DNA from: Tipula vernalis
Taxonomy: Eukaryota > Arthropoda > Insecta > Diptera > Tipulidae
Length of the DNA: 64,000 nucleotides
NCBI GenBank assembly: GCA_958295665.1
Contig: OY282558.1
Coordinates: forward strand, 310,344,092-310,408,091
Direction: 5' to 3'
Part shown: positions 43,403 through 54,456 of the stretch, piece after piece
Layout: the number at the start of each line of letters is the position of its first letter
Numbering within the stretch: position 1 is the stretch's first letter
Program-made: the position numbers and the translations under genes
The notes under the pieces: generated by a model
What the model was told of the DNA's origin: nothing
What the model saw: the letters and a program-made list of their open reading frames with translations, nothing else
The model's database searches: none

Positions 43403-43679
43403 TATGTATATACGTACATATGGTATACCATATGTACAAACACATAATGTTATTTTTGGCGGCAAAATCCAAATAGCGTGGAGGGGATCGGGACTTCTTC
43501 TACGTTCATCACTCGCTCTTTGTGTCTTCTTATATGTACAGGCGTTTCTAACCATCGATTTGGTGTGCGTCATTTACTGTTTTTAAGAGTGTTAAATTGT
43601 CGAAGTTTATGTTGAGAGGATTATTTTGTAATGCGTGGTAGGCGGTCGAAGATTTTGATGGTCTGTTATACTTAATATG

Positions 43680-44440
43680 TATGTGTTATGCTCTTTGAAT
43701 CTTATATGTATTGACCGTTTAATTTGATTAAATCAAAAATTGATCAACCAACTATTAAACCACTCTGGGAGTGTCACTCCCTCCGAACCATCATATATGG
43801 AAAAGTTTCTGAAATGGACTCGGGTTCTGGTACTATCATTAATTCACGGAACCATACTCAAAGTGTTATTGGTACAGGTGATCCCGTTGATTTAATTAAA
43901 CCTGCCGTTATTCCTGCCAACAATAAAAAATATTTGTATATAAGCGGAATCGACCCTTCCGTTTCACCTGTAGTGCTTGTTGGCTACATTCAAAGTAAAC
44001 TAGAAGATTGCTCGCCTGACGAAGTGGATTGTAAATTATAACTTGCAAAGAGCGGGTAATTGACAATTCCATTACTTTCATCTCTTTTAAAATTGGATTA
44101 AAGGATGCACATTTCAATATGCGAAACAGTTCTGATATGTGGCGTCGTGGTTTGCTAATTAAAAAACTAGAGCTGCTTTAACGTTCCAACAACACCGATA
44201 ACTGCTGGTGCTGCCAACACTATTAACGATTTCCCTCAATCTACTACCACAACGTCTCCAGTATTCGAGGTAAAGACATGGTTTTTCTTTTAGGCGTACT
44301 TACCAACGGTTATGACGTCATAATAATCAGCGAGACCTGGCTTACGGTAAAAATGTTCTCCGAAGAATACTTCCCTTCTCATTATGTCGTTCACATAGAA
44401 CGGATAGATACCATTTTGACACCAGTCGTACGGGTGGTGG
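43680..44440 (+). pseudogene. CR1-like LINE, 5' part (ORF1 and start of endonuclease)
   Basis: 43724-44041 encodes an ORF1-like piece ending 'LYISGIDPSVSPVVLVGYI' and 'EDCSPDEVDCKL', an RRM-like segment seen in ORF1 of insect LINEs. 44278-44440 encodes 'YDVIIISETWL' and 'SHYVVHIERID', the N-terminal part of the endonuclease. The frame is cut at 44440 by the insertion; the endonuclease resumes at 46771. Confidence 0.7.
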
Positions 44441-44718
44441 CACAGAAAAAAATAACATTGTAAGGTTTTTTTTTATATATCATGTTTCAGTCGATTTGAA
44501 GTTTTGCTGTTATTAAATTTTACTGCCGGTATTCCCTCAATTTAAAATTCTTGTTAATATTTTTTTTTATTGCTTCAAATCGATAGCAATAAGACCATCA
44601 GTAATAATAGTCTGCATGAATGAATGCGATATCATGAATGGAGAGCAATCTCTGTACCCCTTGTTCTTGTTTTGTATTATTGATTAGATATCGATTTTTT
44701 TATTTATAATTTTCTGAA

Positions 44719-46186
44719 TATAATTTAATTATTACGATAGATGTCGTACATTTTTTTTCGGGCTAAGCTCAAGCCGAGTCCTCAACCATTGTCAAATTTT
44801 TGGTCGCCAATTTCGAAATAAAAAAAAATTATTGGTAACCAACCTAATTGTGTAAGTCAGAGTAGGTAAGTGATGGTATAGAGTTCAGTGACTTGGTGGG
44901 TGCAGTGGTCGAAAAAAATTAAAGTCGGAGAGAGGGAATACTTCCGGCATTTTTGGATTTGCTGATGGGTATATAAACCGAAGCAGCATGCAAATCGAGG
45001 TGATTGTTTTTTACTTTCTTATACATAGTATAAAGGAAGTATAGGAATGATGAAAAATTTCGGTTGCGAGATTTTGATGGAAATACATGTTTTGGGGTCC
45101 CCTGTGGATGTGTCTATGTGTGTCTGATTGTTCATTATCTTAAAAACGAGCAAAGACAGGACCATGAAACTTCATATTTAAAAGTTTATAAACTATGCGA
45201 GGAGCTGATTAGATTTCCAGAATAATCGCACAACCGGAAGAGGAAGTTTACTTAACATTAAAATCAAACATTGTGAATTATTGGAGAAAATAAAAGAGAT
45301 ATGGAAAAAGTTTTTAAATAAAAGTTATAGGAAACAATAATCTTAAGAAAAAATGTTCTTGCATTTTTGTTCTATCTTTATCCAATTTTGAGTCAAATGT
45401 ATTTATGCATTGGCATTATTAAAAATATCAAATTTGCTATGAAAACAAAATATTCACAGAAAAACGCATTTGAAATGACAAAATTGTTTTTTTTTATTTT
45501 GTTGTTTTATACGTATGCTATGAAACATTAATACATAAACACAGCGCTGTATTCATTTCTAAATGATGTCTGTGGGTATATTTGTACATATAAATATAAT
45601 GTAAGTATAAGAAAGTAGTGTGGTGGTCACACCAGACACCGGCTTTTTTTTTGTGGACAAATAATAAAAAAATAAAAGAAAAAAAAAACGCAAAATGAAA
45701 TGCAAGTTTGTTTTTTTTAAATCCAAAACGGATTTAATAAATTTATTTTTTTTTGAAGATGGATATTATTTTGTGAATGGTGAATAACGATAATATACTT
45801 TATTTTTTTTTTTTTTTGATAAGTGTTAATATTCATTCTATTTAAAGTGTTTTTAGTAACAGAATAATGTTTCAATTAAAAACTGATGATCAGTAACATA
45901 ATATCAAATCGTTAGTGTAAATCCTAATTTTTTTTAAGAAATAATCCAAAAAAAAAAAAAAAAAAGTGACACAACCTTTTTTGTTTGATTCTTTCGACCA
46001 CTGCACCCACCAAGTCACTGAACTCTATACCATCACTTACCAACTCTGACTTACACAATTAGGTTGGTTACCAATAATTTTTTTTTATTTCGAAATTGGC
46101 GACCAAAAATTTGACAATGGTTGAGGCACGGCTTGAGCTTAGCCCGAAAAAAAATGTACGACATCTATCGTAATAATTAAATTATA
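44719..46186. repeat. long inverted repeat, arms of about 195 bp
   Basis: 44719-44914 and 45992-46186 are nearly identical in reverse complement, with differences such as CAGAGTAGG against CAGAGTTGG. Both include ATGTCGTACATTTTTTTTCG and GGTATAGAGTTCAGTGACTT. The loop of about 1.08 kb holds one MITE copy and poly(A/T) runs. Confidence 0.92.
45012..45617. mobile_element. MITE with TACTTTCTTATAC termini, copy 1
   Basis: TACTTTCTTATAC at 45012-45024 is exactly inverted at 45605-45617. After a start with ATGAAAAATTTCGGTTGCGAG it has 'TTTTGGGGTCCCCTG' and a GTGTCT repeat, all shared with copy 2. Past the right tip, GTGTGGTGGTCACAC is also shared, so the true unit may extend to about 45653. Confidence 0.7.
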
Positions 46187-46267
46187 AAAAACTGTTGTTT
46201 TTGTAAAAAGATGATTTCAAAAATCAGAAAATTTCTTGTTCGTAGGTTTCCTTCTGTATATGTTATT

Positions 46268-46734
46268 ACTTTCTTTTACTCTAGTAAAATAAAGTATAGT
46301 AATCATGAAAATTTTAGACCTTGAGATTTTTAGAGATTTATTTGTTTTGAAGTCCCCTTAGTCTGAAAAAGTGGGTTTCGAAATGGTGTCTGTCTGTCTG
46401 TCTGTCTGTCAGTCTGTCTGTGTCCTCTCTACAGCCCAGATGGTTTAACCAATCGGACTGAAACTTCAGATTTAAGCTTTTTTGATAAATTGGGAGGTCC
46501 CAGTGAATTTTACTCCAAATCGGCTAACCGGAAGTGGCCACTCCCTTGGTCCAGAAAATTTATTTTGCAAATATCTTAAAAAGTATAAGGTTTACAAAAA
46601 ACTACTCAATACAAAATGTTTCCAAAAATTAAAAACAAATAAAAATAAAAATTTAAAAATTCAAAAAAAAAATTTAAAAAAAAAGTTATAAAAAAAATAA
46701 AATTTCTCAAAATTCTCTGTTCGTAAAAGAAAGT
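46268..46734. mobile_element. MITE of the same family, copy 2
   Basis: ACTTTCTTTTAC at 46268-46279 is exactly inverted at 46723-46734. It shares with copy 1 the ATGAAAATTTTAGACC, GAAGTCCCC and GTCTGTCTGTCTG segments and the GTGTG..GGCCACAC motif past its right tip. The (GTCT)n tract at 46389-46420 is a hallmark of this repeat. Confidence 0.7.
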
Positions 46735-46770
46735 CGTGTGTTGGCCACACTTCCATTTTTTTTTTCTGTG

Positions 46771-48060
46771 GTGGTGGTGTTTTGATTTCGGTAAAGAATT
46801 CGGCTTCTAATGATGTGATTGCTGTTCGAGTTAGATTGGCCAATAATACTTCGATTGCTGTAGTCGACGTATATACATCTTACAGATCTGCTTGGATTAC
46901 TAGAACACATTTATCAACGTCATCGACTCGGCTGTTATGCCTCTAGTTCGTCCTAGCAACCAACTTATCATTGTGGGCGACTTTAATTTACCCGGTATAT
47001 CTTGGGACGATGTGGACAGCGTATTTTCTTCATCTTCTACCGATGAGGGGGCATTAGCTATCATCGGTTACTTTGCTGGCATCTCAACTACACAGCTCAA
47101 CCGTATTAGTAACAGTCGGGGCAAATTCCTTGATCTGTTATTTGCTAATGACGTTATGCATGCCGAGATTTCTGCGTGTCCGGACTTCATTGGTTGTGGG
47201 ATCATCTACCACGTACCGATTACGATAAATATTTTTCATTCTAATTGTAAAAAAAATTACGTAATGATTTTAATTTTAATTTTAGAAAAGCCGACTTCAC
47301 ATCCTTGAATGAATCTCTCAGCATTTCTGATTGGGACTTCTTACAACGCGGTAATGATTTGAACTGTATGGTGTTAAGTTTCAACGATCTTCTAAGGTGT
47401 GATATGAAAAAGCACATTTGCTCGAGAAACGACGTAATAAGCTACATTCATTGTATTGATTGCATGGTGTTAAATATTATCCAGATTTTGATAGAGCCCG
47501 CAAGGAATTTAAGTTCCTAAACTGGTTCATTTACAAAACTATGTAGTGCGAATTGAGAAAGAGTTAACATCTAGTCCTAAGGAGTTCTGGAATTTCATTA
47601 ACAGCAATAAAAAAGTGGCTGGCCTTTCGTCTTCTATGTCTTACCGCAGCTCCGTCGCTAGTCAGCCCTTGGATATATGTAATCTGTTTGCCAATTTTTC
47701 TGCGTCGGTTTATAAACCTGTTCTGTCGTCCGCTATCGTATCTCTAGCTTTGCCCACCATCGATCAATTTAATATTTTCCAGTTTACCGAGGAAGAAGTT
47801 CGTCATTGCTTGCTCCAGCTCGAGGTTGGGAAGGGAGCGGGTTATGATGGCTTCCCGCCGATTCTGTTTAGGTATTCTGCTTGTTTGACCCTTCCTATTA
47901 CCTTCATATTTAATGAAAGCCTTCATCGCAGTTTTTTTCTTGTATTCTTGTTATTTCTTGTATTCATCCAATCTTCAAAGCGGTTAGAAGAAGTGATGTG
48001 AGTAATTATCGTTGGATCGCCATTCTTTCCGTCTTACCCAAGTCATTTGAGCCTATGGTT
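46771..48060 (+). pseudogene. CR1-like LINE, 3' part (endonuclease and start of RT)
   Basis: The endonuclease resumes with 'VLISVKNSASNDVIAVRV', then an ORF at 46937-47308 gives 'IIVGDFNLPGISWDD' and 'NSRGKFLDLLFANDV', blocks of the apurinic-type LINE endonuclease, and 'YHVPITINI'. 47546-48001 gives 'EFWNFINSNKK', 'FQFTEEEVRHCLLQL' and 'KGAGYDGFPPILFRYSA', the first reverse-transcriptase block. The copy ends at about 48060, before the catalytic YADD, at the junction with the Penelope element. Small deletions separate the frames. Confidence 0.8.
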
Positions 48061-48069
48061 CATAGGTAT

Positions 48070-49990
48070 CAAATAAATAAATACTTAATTTGGCCAATAT
48101 ATAGTTTCTCACAATCTCCACAGCTGATTTTATATTATAAATAGCCGATTTTTGAAACCTTGGTATTTCGTCTTTCAAATTGGATAGATTGTTTGGAGTT
48201 TATTACTGTTTGAGAAGACAAACTTCATGTCGTGCTTCTTCAATATTGATTTTAATTTGTGCGTGATTGTAGGCTCATAACAACCTTTAACTCTTTTAAC
48301 ATCTGTTGTGTCTGGAGCCCTATTCTCGAATTCCACATCCATTTTCCACATGTGGGCATCTGTCAAAATTCATAAAAACGTTCGGAAATTTAAATTCCTA
48401 TATTCTTGAATTCGCTATGGAATTTTTTCGGTACTAAGGGATGAAAGTGGTCCAGTGAATAATTACATAGATTTTGACAGATGTCCATAATAGGGCTCCT
48501 GGTCTCAGAGTGGTTAATTTTTGTTTACTGATGATCGTCCTTGAATGTTTCCGCACTAAATGTATCGACTAAATTTTCCGCAAAACCATCTATTGATGCT
48601 ATTTCTTTGATTTTATGTAGTTATTTCTGCAATAGTAGCTTTTCAATGGACCACCACAGGTTTATAAGCACTTATGTATGTAGCTACAAGTAGTTACGTC
48701 AACATTCTGAGCTAGGTCCTATTTGATATTAATTTACAACAATAAAACTCTTTTAAATATTTATTTTAATATTTTATTACAATAATAAATACAATCTTTT
48801 CAGGTTACGTTTTACTTATTTTGTATGTTCCAGTCGACCATTGCGGTAGTCGACTGGAAAGCCACTAAAGTAGTTTTGAATTGACAATATATTAAGGCGA
48901 CACATTCTACTTATATATCATACTATTGAAGGCTGCATCTTTTTGCTGACTGAAGTATTGAGAGAGTATTGTTCGCGTTAATAAAATATCTAAAATGGCA
49001 GCTTGCGATTGATTTCTATATAGTTCTACCGTAAACTTGATGGTCTCTTACTTTCTGTTGAAAATTTTTAAGGTTGGTTCTACTTCTCCTCTTTTCATTA
49101 TTGCAAGTAAGTCGTCTACATATCTAAACCAAACTTTTGATTGTTGGTTTGTTTAAATTTTGTTTCGAGGTAATCGATGAAGGCATTTGAGATGAATCAC
49201 AATAACGGGCTTCCCATACTGGTCCCGTGTGTTAACTTATAAAAACTCCGTTGTACCGCAGCTCATTCTGTCCTATGTATATTTCGGTTAAATGTTAATA
49301 TAGGATTCGTTTCGTTTCTGAAATTTTTAGATTTGCACCCAATTATTTATTATTTTCAGTGCTTTTGGGACTGATATACGTTCGGATACAAAGAAACAAT
49401 ATCAAAATCTCATCGTTCGTTAGTTGGATGGTTTTGATCTTTTCCACAAACTCAAAACTATTTTTTACGTGAAATCCGCCAGGAGGAATATACCATATTT
49501 GTTGAATTTAAAAACTATAAGCATTTTACGATGTTATATGATGGTGCGTTAATGTCACCAACAATCGATCTGATGTTGTTACCGCTTTTATGAATCTTAG
49601 GTAAATTCTATGAACTTGGGACTGCGGGATTCGACACTGCTAGTTTCTGTTTTGGTATTCCGAATACTTTGTTGATCATTTTAATTGAGTTTGTTGCAGT
49701 TTTCACCATTTTTGGTAACGGCTTTTGTTTTAATTGAACGAATTTACATGAACTGATAGTTTACATCATTCTGTTACGGTAGTCATCCTGATCCAGAATA
49801 ATTAACGAGTTCCCTTTATCGGTTTTCATGTAATGTACATTCTTCTGCTTCAGAGATTTTAGAATTTTATACTGGTTAATTTTGGAATTTCTATTGTTGG
49901 TAGCTCTTGTTTTGTTTTAATTTTGATTAGATCTGACTTAATTTCTCTTCTGATGTCGGCCTTGACGTGCTCCGGTTTGTATTTTAATGC
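48070..49990 (-). pseudogene. Penelope-like element (RT and start of GIY-YIG)
   Basis: Minus-strand frames give the order of a Penelope-like protein. About 49980-49900 gives 'KYKPEHVKADIRREI'. About 49480-49390 gives 'KNSFEFVEKIKTIQLTNDEIL'. About 49220-49130 gives 'MGSPLL', 'ISNAFIDYLETKF' and then 'VWFRYVDDLLAIMKRGEV' with the catalytic YVDD. About 49060-48960 gives 'KFTVELYRNQSQAAILDIL'. 48290-48175 gives 'HKLKSILKKHDMKFVF', and about 48110-48080 'CGDCEKLYIGQ', the start of a GIY-YIG endonuclease. The element is cut at about 48070, and a small MITE splits it at 48313-48502. Stops and shifts are present throughout. Confidence 0.8.
48313..48502. mobile_element. 190-bp MITE inside the Penelope-like element
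   Basis: TGGAGCCCTATT at the left end is matched by AATAGGGCTCC at the right end. Next to these, a CATCTGTCAAAAT block (about 48357) is inverted at about 48474. It interrupts the Penelope frame. A TCT stands near both ends and may be part of a short target duplication. Confidence 0.6.
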
Positions 49991-50690
49991 TGGCTCTAAA
50001 TGAACCATTTAATAAAAATATTTTAATAATAAAAGCGATCCAATTCATAATTACTAAAACCATAATATTATACAACTCAGAAAATACAATTTGAATATAA
50101 AAAAAGAAAAAAATTACGGAATAGTTGGGCCAAATTCATGATTCCCCGCAGCAGTTAACCGGGCTCTAAATGCCCAAATCGAACTAAACTAACAAAAAAT
50201 GAAAAAACCGGTTCTATCGGATGCTTCGACGTACCCTTCAGTAATCAAGGAGATGAACAAAAATGTTCACTTTCAAATTATCACAGAATACTCCATATCG
50301 TATCTTGCCGTCTGGATTGAAGCTTTCCGCGAAGAATTGCAAAGCTTCAGTTTCCGATATTGACCTGTTCCTCCAGAATGCCTTTGAAGGGAACATGGTG
50401 AAAGAACCTTTATCTAGGATAAGATTGAGATTTATCTAAGATGCTTGTAATTCAAAAAAGTACCACGCTTCCAGAGGCGTAAGCATCTTGTTACATCTGA
50501 ATTACGGGAATCTGACAATATACAAAATAAATATTAACAACGTGATAACAGTTCCAATAAATCAAGTTTCATTAAGTGATTTTTTTGACGGAAGCCTCTC
50601 TAGCGTACCATATACCTTTACAGAAGAGGCTAAACGGTATTATTATCAGAATTAGCAGAATTAAGTCAGAATTAGCCCATTTTATGGCAT
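49991..50690. other. stretch without confident gene
   Basis: It may hold the decayed gag part of the Gypsy remnant that follows, but no gag motif is clear. Confidence 0.35.
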
Positions 50691-50699
50691 ACTACGAGA

Positions 50700-51470
50700 C
50701 GACACATTCAAATTACATTATGAGAAATACCATCATCACAACATGGAGGTTCGAGATAGCCAACTTTCATCAGAAACAAAGAAGCAACTCCAAACAATAG
50801 TTCCAAAATTAAAAATGTTACTCGAACCTGTAAACATGGAGAAGCAATCGATACAGGGGTAAGAGCCGAAATTAAAACAACTTCGGATGAAACAATATAT
50901 GCCTATATTCATACAACTACCCACACAGTATATGAAACAGGAGGCGGAGAAACAAATAACCCAGCTCTTAACAGACGGAATCATTACACCCTCTAAGAAG
51001 TTATTTAGCTCACCGATCTGGGTTGTTGTCAAGAAGTTAGATCCCTCACAAACATAAAAATATAGGATGTTTGTATGCTTCAAAAGGTTGAACGCCATCA
51101 CAATACCAGGCTCATATCGGATTATAGATATCCATTACATTAGCGAATCTCCGAGACTCTAAATTTCATCAACCTATAGCATCGGGATTCTATCAGATAA
51201 AAATGAAAGAAGAGGATATACAAAAAATCATGTTTTCTACGAAGAACGGGAAATACTAATTTGTACGACTTCCCTTTGGCTTAAAGAACACCCTAACAAT
51301 CTTTCAAAAGATGAACATCATAATCTTTGCGGAAAAACAGAAGAGAAATATATATTGAACATCGAGAAAACTTCTCAAAATCATATAAAGCCAACTTAGT
51401 AGTCAAAGGGGGCTACTTCATCACAAATAAGGGTATCAAGCCTTGGCGAAGTTCGAATTAACTTATTTGT
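50700..51470 (+). pseudogene. third Gypsy-type remnant, RT region
   Basis: Mixed plus-strand frames give 'KQEAEKQITQLLTDGIITPS' and 'SSPIWVVVKKLD' at about 50935-51045, the N-terminal RT blocks of 17.6/297-type Gypsy elements. 'IMVCFKRLNAITIPGSYRI'-like sequence follows near 51060-51130, and degraded RT sequence with 'LKEHPNNLSKDEHHN' near 51270-51320. Frames and stops show long decay. No LTR was seen. Confidence 0.65.
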
Positions 51471-51619
51471 TATCATCTTATATTCAGAAAAGCAAGAAGC
51501 ATCATATTAACCGGCTGGAACTAATAAAGAAACCTTAAAGAGAACTCTACTAGGATAAAATTGCCTGAAGAATATATTCAAACACTCCAGGAAGGCTTGA
51601 AAGAAAAAGTCTCGGATTA

Positions 51620-52760
51620 CAAGATATGATTAACACAAAAAGTGGTTACGCACACATATGCAATAAGGAAAACCAATTTGTAATTATAAGAGAGGAATAC
51701 AAATGGTTTTGATTTAAGTATCCTATTAATTAAGTAGCAAAAATTTGGTAATAATAGCCACATAGCCTGTACTATGTTGTTAAAGCAAATTTTCAGCGTC
51801 ACCATAACCTTTACCATAAGAATTTTTTCAAACTATGAGAAGGCAATACATTTATTAAAGTATCGTGAATTCTAACAAGTAAACTGGTAATGGTAACCAT
51901 ATTGAACCCTCTACTATTACCCTGTCCCAACGGATATTTAAATTTCCCAAATATTTTGATATTTTTTCTTGCTCTGACTGAGATATTGGTTAGCATTTTC
52001 TTGTCGCTGTTGCAAAATTCGTAATTTTTTCACTATAATAAATTACTGTTACACGATCATTTTTCGGATTTTAGTTAGAACAATTTTCTGGATGTTTTGT
52101 GCAGTCAGTGTCCAAGACTCGCAACCAAAGAATAACTGGTCTTATCAACGATTTTTAGATGTCCAGTTTTGCTTTGCTTGATATGATGAGTTTTGAATAT
52201 TTTGTTGTTGGCGTAAATGCTCGGAAGCCTCTTGCTATCCTTGATGACATATTCCCAGAAACAGGGTTTTGCTCAGTAATCAGGGATCCTAGATATTTAA
52301 ACTCTTCACCTTATCATATTGTGTTTCTTCGCGCGTCTGCCTTCTCATGGTGACCATGTATTTAGTCTTCGCTTTGTTAATCTGAAGGCCAATTTGTTGA
52401 GCTGCTAATTCCAACGAAAGGAGAACCTCTTTTAGTGAGATGATGTTGCAACCCAAAATATAAATATCATCAGCATATGCTAATAGCTGGATTTATTTAA
52501 AATAGAGGCAGCGGCGTTGCGCCATATGGAGATCAGCTCCAATGATACATAACATGGAAAGGAATTTTGACGCTATTTGAGAGGTGGTAGGAAAAGGTGT
52601 TGTTTAACTTATCCCACTTAATGATGTATTACGCCTGTTCGAAGTTTACGAATAGACTGTGCACAGGGTTTATTTGGACGAAAACTACATTGATAATAGT
52701 TGGACGAAAACTACATTGACAAGATCCTTTCGCTATAAGTTAATAGTATGAGGTTCGTTG
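51620..52760 (-). pseudogene. RTE-like non-LTR reverse transcriptase, 3' part
   Basis: Read on the minus strand: 'HSLFVNFEQA' and 'IIKWDKL' near 52680-52600; 'LAYADDIYILG' with the catalytic YADD near 52490-52460; 'INKAKTKYMVTMRRQTRR' near 52380-52330; 'FKYLGSLITEQNPVSG' near 52300-52255; 'LIRPVILW' near 52150-52120. This order is that of the palm and thumb of insect non-LTR elements of RTE or a related clade. Stops and indels are present. Confidence 0.7.
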
Positions 52761-53036
52761 TTAATTTGTCAGACAGGGCTACGAAATTTAACCTAAAAAT
52801 GTACTTAAATAAAATAATTTAATAATAAATTTCTCAAATATCCGTAAATTCATGTTTAGTTTTTTGTATGGAAAAAAACAGTTTCCCGTTATAGGCGATG
52901 ATCATAAACAAACCACGGGGCCAAAAACTTAAAGTGATGACTTAAAAAAATTAAAGTGATCATTAAAGTGAAAAGTTTTCGTTTTTTTTGTTTCTTCATT
53001 TTAAAAAAAATTAGAGCAATAAACCTATTATTGTTA
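52761..53036. other. AT-rich spacer
   Basis: No gene seen. Poly(A) at about 53002-53010 would be a T run downstream of the tRNA-like sequence on its strand. Confidence 0.4.
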
Positions 53037-53104
53037 CGCCGGAACAGGGACTTGAACCCTGGACCCTTGGATTAAAAGTCCAAGCTTAACTGAGCTACCC
53101 AGGC
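53037..53104 (-). pseudogene. tRNA-Lys (TTT) pseudogene
   Basis: The minus strand reads GCCTGGGTAGCTCAG, then the anticodon arm TTGGACTTTTAATCCAA with TTT anticodon, then a perfect T arm around GGTTCAAGTCC. It is 68 nt, about 4-5 nt short: the D loop lacks the usual GGTAG part. One acceptor-stem pair is a mismatch (position 4 T against C) and two are G-T. No CCA is encoded. It may be a decayed gene or a tRNA-derived retroposon head. Confidence 0.8.
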
Positions 53105-53490
53105 ACTAAAAATTGGTCTTTATTAGATTTTTTATAATACAGGTTTTACACTTCATATTGAACCTTTTACACTTCAAATTGAATTTTTTATAATTCAAAT
53201 TCAACGTTTAGCAAATTATTAAAACAAAGCTAGTTGGATTGTTCGACCATGCATCGGAAGAAAATCTTATGAAATTGCAGAGCAAATTGAAGAGAACCTA
53301 TTGAAGAAAACTGTAATAACAGCGACCGAAGATGCACTATATGAAAGTGACAATGTAGAAGTCCTATCCAAAAGATTTAAAAATCGGTACGTTTCAAGAT
53401 CACCCCACGAGCCGCACGCTTATTTATCCAACGCAATTAACGTACAAACATCAATTCCTAATAATTCATTTACAGAAATGGTTGAAAGAA
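53105..53490. other. stretch without confident gene
   Basis: A 65-codon plus-strand ORF (53301-53498) has no recognised domain; it may belong to the mariner remnant next to it. Confidence 0.35.
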
Positions 53491-53499
53491 GTATTTAGG

Positions 53500-53720
53500 A
53501 TATTACATGTGCTCGTTAACGGTATATTCGATAATTCGAATTCCAATAGTACACACCACGACCAGAATATGATAAAAGGCAACACAAAGTGTTTTTGCTT
53601 CATGGTAATGCACCATCACACAAAGCAAAACCTGTCAAGGAAACGTTGGAAGCACTTAATAGGGAAATACTTTCACATGCGACTTAGTTTGTTGTAAGTT
53701 CTATTTCTATTTCTTTTTTC
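53500..53720 (+). pseudogene. mariner transposase remnant
   Basis: About 53560-53690 gives 'RPEYDKRQHKVFLLHGNAPSH' and 'AKPVKETLEALNREIL', the block around the second catalytic Asp of mariner transposases; the Asp in the usual HDNAPSH is replaced by Gly here. Nothing before or after is readable. Confidence 0.7.
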
Positions 53721-54450
53721 CAATTTTGGAACTTCCTTTTAGCTGACTTGTACTTAGCTCTCCAATTCTTCTGGCCGCTTGAGCCAATATGGATGAGTTC
53801 CAACATTCGTTTTAATAAAAATAATTTATTTTCAAATGGGTAAGAATTGAATGTGTTTAAATTTCCAAATCTAGGAAGAAATACTTAACATACAGTAATA
53901 GCATACAAAAAAGATATAAAATGCTCATATGCGTAATATCTGAAAAAATCCTTACCCATAACCCCAATACCCAAATACAACAAAAACGTACCATATTCTG
54001 TGCCTTTCCAGTGTGGTAAGCTATCCAATCCTCTTTCAGCTCTAAGTATTTCTAATGAGATTTTTAATTGTTAAAGTTTCCGAGATGTATTTTGGGTACA
54101 ACTGCTGCAGAAAATTTTATATCTATTAGTTTGAAATAGAATTTGTCCGTCCAATTAAACATTTTTACATTATTCCTACAAAAGTATTACGAATTAGTTT
54201 ATCAGAATACTTTTATAAATATAGGATAGAGTCAAATTTACCCAACTCTAAAAGAAGTAAGAAATCTCAAATAGGAAATCACTCAATCAGGTCTATTGGT
54301 AATTGTTTTAAAGGTGAATATAGCTTGTGATGTGCAGTAAAAATTTTGTTTCGAAAACCCTCATCTCTTCTCTTACTATGCAATTAGTCCTTAAGAAAAC
54401 TGTACCATTGGAAATGTATTCTCCTACCACGTTGCATTTTAAATATTTCT
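53721..54450. other. stretch without recognised gene
   Basis: AT-rich, no ORF or RNA gene recognised. Confidence 0.4.
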
Positions 54451-54456
54451 AAAACA

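Larger units (their letters stand above)
44441..46770. mobile_element. 2.33-kb nested insertion with CACAG termini
   Basis: The insertion starts CACAGAAAAAAA and ends TTTTTTTTTTCTGTG, a 12-bp terminal inverted repeat. GTGGTGG stands directly outside both ends, a 7-bp target duplication. Removing the insert plus one duplicate makes the LINE endonuclease continue in frame. The insert contains a pair of long inverted arms (44719-44914 and 45992-46186) and two copies of a TIR-bearing repeat (45012-45617 and 46268-46734). No gene is visible. It may be one composite element or several nested events. Confidence 0.75.
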
